Origin: Gammaproteobacteria bacterium
Lineage (GTDB): Bacteria; Pseudomonadota; Gammaproteobacteria; UBA4575
NCBI GenBank assembly: GCA_011523795.1
Contig: WTFY01000002.1
Coordinates: forward strand, 186,001 to 250,000
DNA: 64,000 bases
Direction: 5' to 3'
Below are positions 1 through 9,422 of the stretch, in pieces; position 1 is the stretch's first letter; each line of letters begins with the position of its first letter. Made by a program: the position numbers and the translations under genes. The notes under the pieces were generated by a model that searched no databases, was not told the DNA's origin, and saw only the letters and a list, made by a program, of their open reading frames with translations.

Positions 1-382
1 AGATGCGGACCTGGGCAAGGACATTGCCATGCATATCGCAGCAAGCAGTCCGGTCTGCGTCTCCGAGACAGATGTAGGCGAGGACGTGCTGGCCAAGGAA
101 CGGGAGATCTTCATGGCCCAGGCGGAATCCAGCGGCAAGCCGCCGGAAATTGTCGAAAAAATTGTGCAGGGCAGGCTGAAGAAGTATCTGAAGGAGATCA
201 CCCTGCTGGGGCAGCCGTTCATCAAGGATCCGGACCAGCCGGTAGGCCGGCTGCTGGAAGATGCGAAGGCCCAGGTGCTCGGGTTCGTCCGCTATGAAGT
301 GGGAGAAGGCATCGAAAAAAGATCCGAAAACTTTGCAGATGAAGTCATGGACCAGGTGAAGCGCAGCCAGGATGGCCAGTAG
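1..382 (+). CDS. tsf: Elongation factor Ts, C-terminal part (5' truncated by window)
   Basis: EF-Ts is the cytoplasmic nucleotide-exchange factor that recycles EF-Tu-GDP to EF-Tu-GTP. Only the last 126 residues are present; the first complete codon begins at base 2 and the gene enters from the left edge. The segment [12 protein letters not shown] is typical of the EF-Ts dimerisation-domain boundary. It is followed by the helical region with [12 protein letters not shown], which matches the conserved C-terminal part of bacterial EF-Ts (compare QPFV-D in the family). The stop is TAG at 380-382. The next gene is frr, 32 bases on; pyrH, which normally lies between these two, is not there. Identification rests on motif recognition plus synteny and is secure. 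Confidence 0.95.
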   Translation, partial: DADLGKDIAMHIAASSPVCVSETDVGEDVLAKEREIFMAQAESSGKPPEIVEKIVQGRLKKYLKEITLLGQPFIKDPDQPVGRLLEDAKAQVLGFVRYEVGEGIEKRSENFADEVMDQVKRSQDGQ

Positions 383-401
383 GCGGGAAGCACGGGGTAA
401 C

Positions 402-407
402 AGGAGG
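402..407 (+). promoter_or_regulatory. Strong Shine-Dalgarno of frr
   Basis: AGGAGG lies 7 bases before the TTG at 415. It decides that TTG is the frr start, since no ATG is available near the conserved N-terminus. Confidence 0.8.
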
Positions 408-414
408 ATTTCCA

Positions 415-972
415 TTGATTGATGAAATCCAGCAGGACGCAGAACAGCGCATGCGCAAGAGCGTTGACTCACTGGCCCATGAACTGTCGAAGGTGCGTAC
501 CGGGCGGGCGAGCACACAGCTGCTTGACCATGTAATGGTCGAGTACTATGGCAGCGAGGTGCCGATCAATCAGGCCGCCACGGTCAACGTCGAGGATGTG
601 CGCACGATTGCGATCACTCCCTGGGAAAAGTCTCTCGTGCAAGCCATTGAAAAGGCCATCATGAAATCGGACCTGGGAGTGAACCCTACGACTGCCGGGG
701 CGGTTATCCGGGTCGTCATGCCTCCCCTGACCGAGGAAAGGCGCAGGGACCTGATACGCATCGTGGAAAGCGAGGCTGAAAAATTCCGCGTCGCAATCCG
801 GAACATCCGCCGTGACGCCAACTCAGATTTCAAAGACCTGCACAAGGAAAAGGAGATCTCAGAGGATGAAATGCATCATGCTCAGGGTGAGATTCAGAAA
901 CTTACAGACCAGTTTATAAAAGAGATTGATCTGGTTCTGGAACAGAAAGAAAAAGATCTGATGACAGTCTAG
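415..972 (+). CDS. frr: Ribosome recycling factor
   Basis: RRF works with EF-G in the cytoplasm to split post-termination ribosomes. The 185-residue product has the family's usual length. It begins [12 protein letters not shown] and contains the VRTGRAS segment (about residues 28-34) and the [10 protein letters not shown] segment (about 101-110), both hallmarks of RRF. The C-terminal half holds the long charged helices that pair with the N-terminal helix in domain I. The start is TTG at 415, fixed by an AGGAGG Shine-Dalgarno seven bases upstream. It sits between tsf and uppS as in most gammaproteobacteria, except that pyrH is missing upstream. Translation of uppS begins 20 bases after the stop. 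Confidence 0.97.
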   Translation: MIDEIQQDAEQRMRKSVDSLAHELSKVRTGRASTQLLDHVMVEYYGSEVPINQAATVNVEDVRTIAITPWEKSLVQAIEKAIMKSDLGVNPTTAGAVIRVVMPPLTEERRRDLIRIVESEAEKFRVAIRNIRRDANSDFKDLHKEKEISEDEMHHAQGEIQKLTDQFIKEIDLVLEQKEKDLMTV

Positions 973-992
973 CGCCTCTCTTTTCCCAGTTA

Positions 993-1715
993 ATGTCAAG
1001 CAAGCCCTCTCTTCTCCATGTAGCCATCATAATGGATGGTAACGGAAGATGGGCCAGGCAGCGCAGCCTGCCGCGCACTGCGGGTCACAAGCAAGGCATC
1101 CGGGTTACCCGGGAGGTCGTTACGGCCTGCGGCGAGGCTGGAATCAAGTACCTGACCCTGTTTGCCTTCAGCAGTGAAAACTGGAAAAGGCCCAAGGCAG
1201 AGATCTCGGCCCTGATGAACCTGTTCGCACAGTCACTCCAGAGCGAAATCCAGCGCCTGGACGAGAAAGGGGTATGCGTGCGGTTCCTGGGACAGAGGAA
1301 CGCATTTTCCGAGAAGCTCTGTGAGCAGATCCGGCTGGCAGAGGAACTCACCTGCAAGAATGACGCTTTGTTTTTGAGTATCGCTGCGGGCTACGGCGGC
1401 AGGTGGGACATTCTTCAGGCCGTGAAAGATACCGTCGGGGATGCACTGCGTGATGAGCTGGTACCGGAAGATATCAGCGAGGAATATTTTACCAGCAGGC
1501 TGGTCACAGGAGACATGCCTGCACCAGACCTGTTTATTCGTACTGGAGGCGAACAGCGCCTCAGCAACTTCCTGCTGTGGCAGTTGGCTTACACCGAGCT
1601 TTACTTTTGTGACACCCTCTGGCCGGATTTCAGCCGGGATGAACTGTACCGGGCCTTCGAAAGTTACCGGGCAAGACAGAGAAGATTTGGTCTTACGCAA
1701 GAACAGCTTGCATGA
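993..1715 (+). CDS. uppS: Undecaprenyl diphosphate synthase (cis-prenyltransferase)
   Basis: This enzyme condenses isopentenyl diphosphate onto farnesyl diphosphate to give C55 undecaprenyl diphosphate, the lipid carrier for peptidoglycan and O-antigen. The 240-residue protein carries the catalytic MDGNGRWA motif (Asp15), the FAFSSENWKRP segment (about residues 58-68), AAGYGGRWDI (about 131-140) and RTGGEQRLSNFLLWQ near residue 190. All are diagnostic of the cis-prenyltransferase family. The start is ATG 993. The TGA stop at 1713-1715 almost touches the cdsA start at 1717, so the two are probably translationally coupled. Its substrates come from the MEP pathway, three enzymes of which (dxr, ispD, ispF) are also in this window. 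Confidence 0.97.
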   Translation: MSSKPSLLHVAIIMDGNGRWARQRSLPRTAGHKQGIRVTREVVTACGEAGIKYLTLFAFSSENWKRPKAEISALMNLFAQSLQSEIQRLDEKGVCVRFLGQRNAFSEKLCEQIRLAEELTCKNDALFLSIAAGYGGRWDILQAVKDTVGDALRDELVPEDISEEYFTSRLVTGDMPAPDLFIRTGGEQRLSNFLLWQLAYTELYFCDTLWPDFSRDELYRAFESYRARQRRFGLTQEQLA

Positions 1716-1716
1716 C

Positions 1717-2544
1717 ATGGACATGCTGAGGCAACGCATCATTACTGCGCTGTTCCTTGGAATTGGCATTCTCGCAGCCATCCTGTTCCTGCCGAATGCC
1801 TGGCTGGCATTCGTGTTCGCCCTGGTGACGCTGGTGGCTGCCTGGGAGTGGGCGGGCCTGCTATCCCTGCCCGGGAGGGTCTGGAAAGTCATGTATGTCG
1901 GGCTGGTGGCCGTCTCGCTCGTGGCGGCATGGATGTGGATCCGGCCTGGCCATGCACATGTGCTGTTCCTGGTTGCAGTGTTGTGGTGGGCGGGTGCCGT
2001 CGTCATGCTTGCCGCCTATGACCCCAGGTGGCTGGACACCGTGTGGCTGCAGTGGCTGATGGGACTCTCGGGATTCGTTGTCCTGGTACCCGCCTGGCTG
2101 AGCCTGGCTCTTCTGCATCAACGCCATCCGGCCATGCTGGTGTTCCTGCTGCTGCTGGTTTGCGTTTCTGATATCTCCGCATACTTTGCAGGCAAGCGGT
2201 TCGGGAAAAGCAAGCTTGCACCCAGTCTCAGCCCGGGAAAGTCCCGTGAAGGCCTGTGGAGTGCCCTGGTTGCCTCGCTGGTACTTGCGGTTCCGGGCAT
2301 GATTGCAATCGGTCTGGACCTGGCCCTGTGGTTCTACTTCCTGTGCCTGTGCCTGATCACGGTACTGGTGGCAACAGTTGGAGACTTGTTTGAAAGCCTG
2401 TTGAAGCGAAGGGCCGGGGTCAAGGACAGCAGCAGGATCTTGCCAGGACACGGGGGAGTGCTCGACCGGGTCGACAGCCTGACTGCCGCGGCTCCGGGTT
2501 TTGTCTTTGGGGTATACTGGGTCTATGGTTACACTGCAAGCTAG
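1717..2544 (+). CDS. cdsA: Phosphatidate cytidylyltransferase
   Basis: CdsA makes CDP-diacylglycerol from phosphatidate and CTP at the inner membrane, the branch point to all phospholipids; psd, further along, acts downstream. The 275-residue product is very hydrophobic with multiple membrane segments. Near its C-terminus (about residues 228-254) it carries the full CTP-transferase signature: SLLKRRAGVKD followed by PGHGGVLDRVD. The open frame extends further upstream inside uppS, but that part is a shadow. The start is taken as ATG 1717 (Met-Asp-Met-Leu); ATG 1723 is equally possible. The end overlaps dxr by 20 bases. Confidence 0.93.
   Translation: MDMLRQRIITALFLGIGILAAILFLPNAWLAFVFALVTLVAAWEWAGLLSLPGRVWKVMYVGLVAVSLVAAWMWIRPGHAHVLFLVAVLWWAGAVVMLAAYDPRWLDTVWLQWLMGLSGFVVLVPAWLSLALLHQRHPAMLVFLLLLVCVSDISAYFAGKRFGKSKLAPSLSPGKSREGLWSALVASLVLAVPGMIAIGLDLALWFYFLCLCLITVLVATVGDLFESLLKRRAGVKDSSRILPGHGGVLDRVDSLTAAAPGFVFGVYWVYGYTAS
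2513..2518 (+). promoter_or_regulatory. Candidate -10 element for dxr, 6 nt before ATG
   Basis: TATACT is followed by exactly six bases (gggtct) and the dxr ATG at 2525. It lies inside the end of cdsA. No convincing -35 or Shine-Dalgarno is visible. It matches the spacing seen before aroC, asd and the gene at 28247, so a leaderless transcript is suggested. Coincidence cannot be excluded for this one member. Confidence 0.35.
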
Positions 2545-3739
2545 CGACAGTTCGGAATTGAATGGTGTGGCCCATGTTTCCATACTGGGTGCTACCGGCT
2601 CGGTGGGCGTCAACACACTCAAGGTAATTGAGGCGCATGCCGAGAAGTTTGCCGTTTTTGCACTGACTGCCCATCAGAACATTGAGCTGCTGCACGAGCA
2701 GTGCCTGAGATACCGGCCCGAAGTTGCGGTGGTGGCAGATGAACAACTGGTGGATGCGTTCAGCACAAGATTTTCCGGCGGGGACTACAAGCCTGACATC
2801 TATGCAGGTAACCAGGGCCTCGAACTTGCCGCAAGCCTGGGTGAGGTCGATTTTGTGATGGCCGCGATTGTTGGTGCGGCAGGACTGCCTGCAACCCTTG
2901 CGGCGGCTCGTGCAGGCAAGCGCATACTGCTTGCGAACAAAGAGGCCCTGATCATGTCGGGCAGCCTGCTGATGGACATGGCTAGCCGGCATGCTGCAGT
3001 GCTGCTGCCGATCGATAGCGAGCACAATGCCGTGTTCCAGTGCATGTCGGGCGGCAGTGAACAGGAAGTCGAGAAAATCGTCCTGACTGCCTCCGGAGGG
3101 CCTTTTTTAAAACTCCCCATGGATGAATTTGCGGAAGTCACGCCGGAACAGGCCTGCGCGCACCCCAACTGGAAAATGGGCAGAAAAATTTCCGTTGATT
3201 CCGCGACCATGATGAATAAGGGTCTGGAAGTCATCGAGGCTTGCATGCTGTTCAAGAAGGACCCAAAGGACATTGAGGTGGTGATACATCCGCAGTCGAT
3301 CATCCACTCACTGGTCGGGTACGTGGATGGGTCCATGCTGGCACACTTGGCGTACCCGGATATGCGGGTACCCATCGCGCATGCCCTTGCCTGGCCGCAG
3401 CGCATTGGATCCGGTGTGCGCGGAATAGACCTGGCCAGTCTGGGCCCGCTGGATTTCTCCGAGCCTGATCTGAACCGGTTTCCATGTCTGCGACTGGCCT
3501 ATGAAGCACTTGAACTTTCAGGGAGTTCGGCAGTCATTCTGAATGCGGCCAATGAAGTGGCTGTCAAAAGTTTCCTCACGTCCGAAATTCGGTTTACCGA
3601 AATTCCTGCCGTGATTGATGCTGCGTTGCAGCATGTCGAGCATGAAAACATACAGGACCTGGAGATGATCCTGACCAAGGACCGGCAGACCCGCACGCAT
3701 GCCAGAAAATTCATTGAACAGGCGGTAAGGGGACATTGA
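2525..3739 (+). CDS. dxr: 1-Deoxy-D-xylulose 5-phosphate reductoisomerase
   Basis: Dxr (IspC) converts DXP to MEP with NADPH, the committed step of the non-mevalonate isoprenoid pathway. The 404-residue protein has the nucleotide-binding GATGSVG near residue 20 and LLANKEALIMSG (about 136-147). The metal/substrate residues follow in PIDSEHNAVFQ and SVDSATMMNKGLEVIEA. The start is ATG 2525; a TTG at 2501 in the same frame would add eight unconserved residues, so it is rejected. The gene overlaps the end of cdsA by 20 bases and its stop TGA overlaps the rseP ATG by one base (TGATG). A TATACT hexamer sits six bases before the ATG. Confidence 0.97.
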   Translation: MVTLQASDSSELNGVAHVSILGATGSVGVNTLKVIEAHAEKFAVFALTAHQNIELLHEQCLRYRPEVAVVADEQLVDAFSTRFSGGDYKPDIYAGNQGLELAASLGEVDFVMAAIVGAAGLPATLAAARAGKRILLANKEALIMSGSLLMDMASRHAAVLLPIDSEHNAVFQCMSGGSEQEVEKIVLTASGGPFLKLPMDEFAEVTPEQACAHPNWKMGRKISVDSATMMNKGLEVIEACMLFKKDPKDIEVVIHPQSIIHSLVGYVDGSMLAHLAYPDMRVPIAHALAWPQRIGSGVRGIDLASLGPLDFSEPDLNRFPCLRLAYEALELSGSSAVILNAANEVAVKSFLTSEIRFTEIPAVIDAALQHVEHENIQDLEMILTKDRQTRTHARKFIEQAVRGH

Positions 3740-5094
3740 TGATGCAGATGCTGGGTTATGTACTCGCCTTTGTGATCGCGGTGGGCATCATCATAACCGT
3801 CCACGAATTCGGCCATTACTGGGTTGCCAGAAGGCTTGGGGTGAAAGTCCTGCGGTTCTCGGTGGGCCTGGGCAAACCTGTTTTTGCCCGGCAGGTTGGT
3901 GAAACCGAGTACGTCCTTGCGAGGATTCCGCTGGGTGGTTACGTGAAGATGCTCGACGGGAGGGAAGGTGAGGTGCTTGAGGAAGAAGCGCACCGCGCTT
4001 TCAATCTCCAGCCGGTCTGGAAGCGGTTCACGATCGTCGCGGCCGGCCCGATGTTCAACTTTATTTTTGCCGTGCTGGCATACTGGCTGACGTTCGTGAT
4101 AGGCGTTGAGGGAGCCAGGCCCACGGTCGGTGAGGTGGCACCGCAGAGCATCGCCTGGCAGTCCGATATCAGGCCCGATGACACATTTGTGGCAGTCGGA
4201 GGCACCCCGGTCAAGACTTGGCAGCAGACATCGATTCAGCTCCTGGGTGACGCGCTCAGGACCGGGCAGGTCACGGCGATGCTGCAAGGCGAAGCAACCG
4301 GGAGGAAGGTGGTGACGCTGGACCTGAGCGACACCAGGCAACTGCTGTCGGAAGGAAATCTGCTGGAAAAGCTTGGTATCACACCCTGGAGCTACACGTA
4401 TGAGCCGGTTTTCGGGAAGATTACACAAGGCGTCGCAATGGATGCAGGGGTCCGGGAGGGTGACCGGGTGGTCAGCGTGGATGGGCAAGTGATTCAGAGC
4501 TGGTCTGACCTGGTCCGGTATATCCAGGATCGGGCCGGGATTCCCATTCAAATGATGGTGGACAGGGATGGTCAGCGCCTTGAATTCGAATTGACCCCCG
4601 CACCTGACCAGAGAGACGGAAAAACAGTGGGCCGTGTAGGTGCCTATCCGTACGTGGACCAGGCCCGGGTTCAGCAGCAGAAGGTCGTTGTGCGGTATGG
4701 CCCGTTCGAGTCTTTCTCCAGGAGCCTGGTGAAAACGCGGGATGTGACGGTCCTGACCCTGAAACTCCTGTGGAGACTGGTAAAGGGAGAGGCCTCTTTG
4801 AAGAACATCAGCGGACCGGTCACCATCGCTGAATATGCCGGTGTATCTGCGGCCATCGGGATTTCTGCGTTCGTGGGGGCGCTGGCTCTGATCAGTATCA
4901 GCATAGGTATTCTGAACTTGCTGCCGATTCCAATGCTGGACGGGGGTCACCTGTTTTATTATCTCATCGAGATCATAAAGGGAAGTGCAGTGTCTGAAAG
5001 GATCGAAGCCTTCGGTCAGCGTTTAGGTATAATGCTGCTTGTCGGGCTGATGTGTCTGGCCTTTTACAACGACATATATCGTTTGCTGCACTAG
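3739..5094 (+). CDS. rseP: RIP zinc metalloprotease RseP (site-2 protease)
   Basis: RseP is an inner-membrane site-2 protease that cuts anti-sigma-E RseA and leftover signal peptides. The 451-residue protein shows the first membrane helix with the zinc motif HEFGH (about residue 22) and periplasmic PDZ-like regions between residues 120 and 310. The C-terminal part carries LLPIPMLDGGHL (about 390-401), holding the third zinc ligand Asp. The start is the first ATG of ATGATG at 3739, overlapping the dxr stop by one base; TTG 3736 is also in frame. It is followed by bamA after 16 bases, the canonical arrangement linking OMP assembly with the envelope stress protease. Confidence 0.96.
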   Translation: MMQMLGYVLAFVIAVGIIITVHEFGHYWVARRLGVKVLRFSVGLGKPVFARQVGETEYVLARIPLGGYVKMLDGREGEVLEEEAHRAFNLQPVWKRFTIVAAGPMFNFIFAVLAYWLTFVIGVEGARPTVGEVAPQSIAWQSDIRPDDTFVAVGGTPVKTWQQTSIQLLGDALRTGQVTAMLQGEATGRKVVTLDLSDTRQLLSEGNLLEKLGITPWSYTYEPVFGKITQGVAMDAGVREGDRVVSVDGQVIQSWSDLVRYIQDRAGIPIQMMVDRDGQRLEFELTPAPDQRDGKTVGRVGAYPYVDQARVQQQKVVVRYGPFESFSRSLVKTRDVTVLTLKLLWRLVKGEASLKNISGPVTIAEYAGVSAAIGISAFVGALALISISIGILNLLPIPMLDGGHLFYYLIEIIKGSAVSERIEAFGQRLGIMLLVGLMCLAFYNDIYRLLH

Positions 5095-5110
5095 AATAAC
5101 AATACAGTAC

Positions 5111-7399
5111 ATGAGTTTCTTTAGGCGAGGTTTCCTCCTGTTCCTGTTCGGCTGTGCGAGCCTCCCGGTTCAGGCCGAAACCTTTCGAGTTCAGGATATC
5201 CATATTGAGGGCCTGGAACGTATCGAGGCGGGTACCGTGTTTACCTATTTGCCGGTGAAGGTAGGGGACATGGTGGACGTGGACCAGACTGCTCCGATCG
5301 TCAGGGAGCTGTACAAGACCGGCCTGTTCAAGGATATCGCGCTGCGTCGTGAAGGAGACATACTGGTCGTCGTGGTGCAGGAAAGGCCCGGGATCGCGAG
5401 CATCACCTTTGACGGCAACAAGATCATGAATGACGAGCAGTTGACCGAGGTGCTGGTGGACATCGGTATTGCAAGTGGTCACGTTTTCAACCGTTCAGTC
5501 CTTGAACGGCTGGAAAATGAGTTGCTGCAGCAGTATTTTGCGTTTGGCAAATACAACGTGGAGATCGATACCCAGGTAGTCGAACTGCCCCGTAACCGGG
5601 TGGGTATCAGCATCCAGATCGTGGAAGGTGAGGTGGCAAGGATCAAGCAGGTAAAGATCGTGGGCAACGCGAGCTTCGATCAAGAGGCACTGACTGAAGA
5701 CTTCGAGTCTGGACTCAAGTCATGGTATCAGTTTTTTGGCACGCGCGACCGCTATGCGAAGGCAAAGCTGCAGGGGGACTTGGAGAGATTGCGGGCACAC
5801 TACCTGAACCATGGTTACCTGAAGTTCAACATCAAGTCTACACAGGTGTCACTCAGTCCGGACAAGGAAGACATTTTCATTACCGTCAACGTGGAGGAAG
5901 GAGACCAGTACACGTTGAAAGAAATTGAGCTGGCCGGAGACATGGTCTTGCCGGAAGAAGAGCTCAAGGAATTGATCCGTTTCACGCCTGGTGAGACCTT
6001 TTCACGTGCAAGGGTATCCCGGTTGACCGAGGCAATCCTCAGGAAGCTGGGTGACCGCGGCTACGCGTTTCCCAACGCCAATCCGGTGCCCGAGATCAAC
6101 GATGACGACCAGTCTGTAAAAATCACCATTTTCGTGGACCCGGGCAAGCGCGCGTATGTCCGCAGGATCAATTTCCGTGGCCACAAGATCACCCAGGATG
6201 AAGTATACCGGCGGGAACTCAGGCAGATGGAAGGAGGGTGGTACTCACAGTCCAATATCGAAGCTTCAAGGCTCAGGCTGCAGAGGCTGTCATTCGTGGA
6301 ATCGGTAGAGTTCCAGACCCTCCGGGTTCCCGGGGTGGATGACCTGGTCGATCTGGACATAGAAATCAAGGAGAGGCTGTCTGGCAGCTTCAACGTCGGT
6401 GCGGGTTATTCAGACAGCCAGGGTGCCGTGTTGTCCACGAGCGTAAGCCAGGAAAATTTTCTCGGGACCGGTAAAACCGTTTCGTTTTCGATCAACACGA
6501 GCAAGGTCAATACCGTGTATGCCTTGAATTACGTGAATCCGTATCACACGATTGACGGCGTGAGCAGGGGCTTTGGATTCAACTACGTGTCGACTGAAGC
6601 GGACGAGGCCGACATTTCGGATTTTGACACCGACCAGTTTGGTGTGAACATCAGCTACGGCATGCCGTTGACCGAAAATAACCGCATCAATGCCTTAGCG
6701 CAGCTGGCCCGTACTGAAATCACAACAGGCTCCAACACGCCGCGGGAAATTTTCGATTTTATCGAGGACAACGATGATGAATACCTGAACCTTACCCTGT
6801 CCTCCAATTTTATCCACGATACGCGAGACCGAAGATTGTTTCCCAATGTGGGGAACCGTCAGCGTGCGGGGGTGGAATTTACGCTGCCCGGAAGCGATCT
6901 GGAATTCTACAAGCTGAATTACAGCAATACTTTCTATTTTCCGCTCGGCGAGACATTCATATTGTCGCTGGGAAGCGAGTTCGGGTATGGTGACGCCTAT
7001 GGGAGCAGTGAGGATTTGCCGTTCTTTGAAAAGTTCAGAGCGGGTGGTGTCAGGACCGTGCGCGGGTATGAAAGCAACAGCCTGGGCCCGAGGGACTCGC
7101 TGGGAGAGCCGTATGGAGGGAATCTCTTGACGACGTTCCGAAGCGAGCTGCTGTTTCCCCCGCCACCGCTGCCATTGATCTCTCCAGGCAGTGCCCGCAT
7201 GAGCCTGTTTGTCGATGCGGGGAATGTTTTCGAGGAGGTGGATGACTTTGAGACCGGCGAACTGCGTGGTGCAGTTGGATTGGGTGTAAACTTGATTACA
7301 GGCTTTGGCGGGATCAGCGTGGTATTCGCGACACCCTTTAATGACCAGTCAGGAGATGAGAAGGAGTCCTTCCAGTTTAATCTGGGGACAAGTTTTTAG
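5111..7399 (+). CDS. bamA: Outer membrane protein assembly factor BamA
   Basis: BamA is the essential outer-membrane core of the BAM complex that folds and inserts beta-barrel proteins. The 762-residue product begins with a clear Sec signal peptide, probably cleaved after PVQA near residue 22. Five POTRA repeats follow (roughly 23-420), recognisable by segments such as FRVQDIHIEGLERI and VRRINFRGHKITQDEV. The C-terminal Omp85 barrel contains the conserved VRGYESNSLGPRD (lid loop L6) and ends in Phe, as OMP insertion signals do. The start is ATG 5111. It precedes skp, the periplasmic chaperone that feeds it. A TATAAT hexamer lies at 5028-5033 inside rseP, but without a matching -35. Confidence 0.97.
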   Translation: MSFFRRGFLLFLFGCASLPVQAETFRVQDIHIEGLERIEAGTVFTYLPVKVGDMVDVDQTAPIVRELYKTGLFKDIALRREGDILVVVVQERPGIASITFDGNKIMNDEQLTEVLVDIGIASGHVFNRSVLERLENELLQQYFAFGKYNVEIDTQVVELPRNRVGISIQIVEGEVARIKQVKIVGNASFDQEALTEDFESGLKSWYQFFGTRDRYAKAKLQGDLERLRAHYLNHGYLKFNIKSTQVSLSPDKEDIFITVNVEEGDQYTLKEIELAGDMVLPEEELKELIRFTPGETFSRARVSRLTEAILRKLGDRGYAFPNANPVPEINDDDQSVKITIFVDPGKRAYVRRINFRGHKITQDEVYRRELRQMEGGWYSQSNIEASRLRLQRLSFVESVEFQTLRVPGVDDLVDLDIEIKERLSGSFNVGAGYSDSQGAVLSTSVSQENFLGTGKTVSFSINTSKVNTVYALNYVNPYHTIDGVSRGFGFNYVSTEADEADISDFDTDQFGVNISYGMPLTENNRINALAQLARTEITTGSNTPREIFDFIEDNDDEYLNLTLSSNFIHDTRDRRLFPNVGNRQRAGVEFTLPGSDLEFYKLNYSNTFYFPLGETFILSLGSEFGYGDAYGSSEDLPFFEKFRAGGVRTVRGYESNSLGPRDSLGEPYGGNLLTTFRSELLFPPPPLPLISPGSARMSLFVDAGNVFEEVDDFETGELRGAVGLGVNLITGFGGISVVFATPFNDQSGDEKESFQFNLGTSF

Positions 7400-7421
7400 T
7401 ATTTTGGGAGAATCAGGAATA

Positions 7422-7931
7422 ATGGAATTTAAATTACTCAGGCATGCTTTCTACGCGGTAGCCTTGCTGCTGCCGGTTGTAGCAGCGGCAGAGACCAAGA
7501 TTGGATACGTGAACTTGGGCGAGATCCTTGAGAAATCGCCACAGGCCGACGCGGCACGTAAGACCCTTGAAAAGGAATTTTCATACCGCAATGAGAAGCT
7601 GACAGCTGTACGGGACGAAATCCTGAAGTTCGAGGAAACGCTGCAGAAGGATGGTGCCGTAATGACGGAGACCCGGCGCAGTGAGCTTGAGAAAGAAATT
7701 CTCAACAAGAAAAGGGAATACAGCCGGCAGCAGGAAGAACTCAAGGAAGACTTCAACATCAGGCGAAACCAGGAGATCGGTGACCTGCAGAAAAGTGTGA
7801 ATGAGGTGGTCACCAGTCTGGCCAAGAGTCAAAACTACGACCTGGTTGTCACCCAGCCGGTGCTGTTCGCGAGCGAGCGAATTGATATGACAAATCAGGT
7901 TCTAGAGGAGCTGCGGAAAGTTAAACAGTGA
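7422..7931 (+). CDS. skp: Periplasmic OMP chaperone Skp (OmpH family)
   Basis: Skp is a trimeric periplasmic chaperone that holds unfolded outer membrane proteins for BamA. The 169-residue precursor has a signal peptide ending in VVAAA (cleavage near residue 23). The mature N-terminus reads TKIGYVNLGEIL, characteristic of the family. A long charged, coiled-coil-forming region of Lys/Glu/Arg heptads (about 45-140) forms the tentacles. The open frame extends upstream into bamA, but ATG 7422 is preceded by an AGGA five bases away and begins the signal peptide. The gene follows bamA by 22 bases; lpxD starts nine bases after its stop. Confidence 0.94.
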   Translation: MEFKLLRHAFYAVALLLPVVAAAETKIGYVNLGEILEKSPQADAARKTLEKEFSYRNEKLTAVRDEILKFEETLQKDGAVMTETRRSELEKEILNKKREYSRQQEELKEDFNIRRNQEIGDLQKSVNEVVTSLAKSQNYDLVVTQPVLFASERIDMTNQVLEELRKVKQ

Positions 7932-7940
7932 TAGTGCATA

Positions 7941-8984
7941 GTGTCGTTTACTCTTGCAAAATTGTCCGAGTTTGCCGCGGCAAAGACAGCAGGTGACCCG
8001 GACTGTAGAATCGATCACGTAGGCAGTCTCCAGCATGCGGGTGCTGGTGCCATCACGTTTTTTGCCAACCCAAGGCTCAAGCGGCAACTTCAGAAGACCC
8101 GGGCATCGGCAGTCATTCTGCAGGAAGAGTACCTCCAGGACTGCCCGACACATGCCCTGGTCACGGATAACCCGTACCTGGTGTTTGCCAGGATAGCAGG
8201 CTTGCTCAATCCCCCGCCTGCACACGAGCCAGGCATCCATCCAACAGCGGTGGTTTCGGCAACTACGAAGCTTGGCGAGGGCTGTGCCATAGGACCCTGT
8301 GCAGTCATTGATGAGGATTGTGTGATCGGGAATAATACGTACGTTGGCCCGAACTGCAGTATTCAGAAGGCATGTGTGATCGGTGATGGATGCCGTATAC
8401 TCGACCGGGTCACCTTGTGCGGGAAGACAGTTCTTGGTTCACGTGTCACCGTCCATCCCGGTGCAGTCATCGGGAGTGACGGGTTTGGTCTTGCCAACGA
8501 AGGCTCCAAATGGTTCAAGATCCCGCAGCTGGGAGGGGTCCAGATTGGCAACGATGTCGAAATCGGTGCCAACACCACAATTGACCGCGGCACGTTGGGT
8601 GATACGATCCTGGAGGACGGGGTAAAGCTTGACAATCTGATCCAAGTCGCACATAACGTGAAAATCGGCTCCCATACAGCCATCGCTGCGTGTACTGGAA
8701 TTTCCGGCAGTACTGTCATCGGTAAGCACTGTAGTATTGGGGGGGGTGTCGGGATTGGTGGGCATATCGAGATAGCCGACCACGTTAAGCTCGGGGGCAT
8801 GACGCGGTTGACGCGGTCAATCAGGGAAGCAGGCGTCTATGGTTCCGGAACACCAGCCTTGCCATACCGGAAATGGCTGCGCAATTCAGCGTTGTTCAGC
8901 AAACTTGAGGAACTCGCAAGCCGGATTAAAAAACTTGAGGAACAGGGCATTCAGGCTGGCCAGGATCGCGATGAACATTCATGA
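7941..8984 (+). CDS. lpxD: UDP-3-O-(acyl)glucosamine N-acyltransferase
   Basis: LpxD adds the second acyl chain to the lipid A precursor using acyl-ACP. The 347-residue protein has the N-terminal substrate-binding domain with [13 protein letters not shown]. Hexapeptide repeats of a left-handed beta-helix follow from about residue 105 to 300. The catalytic His lies in [15 protein letters not shown], and the C-terminus is a helical extension ([17 protein letters not shown]). The start is GTG 7941, nine bases after skp; no better ATG exists before the conserved N-terminus. The 3' end overlaps fabZ by 14 bases. With gnnA/gnnB nearby, its natural substrate may carry a 3-amide rather than a 3-ester acyl chain. 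Confidence 0.96.
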   Translation: MSFTLAKLSEFAAAKTAGDPDCRIDHVGSLQHAGAGAITFFANPRLKRQLQKTRASAVILQEEYLQDCPTHALVTDNPYLVFARIAGLLNPPPAHEPGIHPTAVVSATTKLGEGCAIGPCAVIDEDCVIGNNTYVGPNCSIQKACVIGDGCRILDRVTLCGKTVLGSRVTVHPGAVIGSDGFGLANEGSKWFKIPQLGGVQIGNDVEIGANTTIDRGTLGDTILEDGVKLDNLIQVAHNVKIGSHTAIAACTGISGSTVIGKHCSIGGGVGIGGHIEIADHVKLGGMTRLTRSIREAGVYGSGTPALPYRKWLRNSALFSKLEELASRIKKLEEQGIQAGQDRDEHS

Positions 8985-9414
8985 AATCTTAAAGTATCTG
9001 CCGCACAGGTATCCCTTTTTGCTGGTTGACCGGGTGTTGGAGTGCCAGACGGGCGAGTCCATTCTGGCGTTGAAGAATGTCAGCTACAATGAGCCTTTTT
9101 TCCAGGGGCATTTCCCCGGGGTACCGGTCATGCCGGGCGTACTGATCCTGGAGGCGCTTGCCCAGACAGCTGGCCTGCTGGCACTGAGCAACCCGGAATG
9201 GCGGCCTGATGACGACAGCCTGTACCTGTTTGTGGGAATCGACAAGGCACGTTTCAAGCGCCAGGTGGGGCCGGGAGACCAGCTTATCCTGGATGTGAGG
9301 CTGATCAGGCACAAGCGTGACTATGGAGTATTTGATGTCAAGGCCTCTGTCGGCAAGGAGGTCGCTGCCACAGCCGAGTTGATGTGCGTTTTCAAGAGTG
9401 TGGTAACCAAGTGA
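8971..9414 (+). CDS. fabZ: 3-Hydroxyacyl-[ACP] dehydratase FabZ
   Basis: FabZ dehydrates beta-hydroxyacyl-ACP in type II fatty acid synthesis and competes with LpxA/LpxD for hydroxyacyl-ACP, which explains its place in the lipid A cluster. The 147-residue product starts [20 protein letters not shown] and contains the hot-dog fold active site [13 protein letters not shown] (catalytic His) and LEALAQTAG (catalytic Glu). The length is normal. The open frame continues upstream inside lpxD, but ATG 8971 aligns with the family N-terminus and gives a 14-base overlap with lpxD. lpxA follows after eight bases. Confidence 0.97.
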   Translation: MNIHEILKYLPHRYPFLLVDRVLECQTGESILALKNVSYNEPFFQGHFPGVPVMPGVLILEALAQTAGLLALSNPEWRPDDDSLYLFVGIDKARFKRQVGPGDQLILDVRLIRHKRDYGVFDVKASVGKEVAATAELMCVFKSVVTK

Positions 9415-9422
9415 GTTAGATC

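Noticed and set aside
3499-4950. A 483-codon open frame on the minus strand opposite dxr and rseP
   Set aside because: It is antisense to two well-conserved genes, has no recognisable motifs and shows the His/Pro/Arg-rich composition of a shadow frame.
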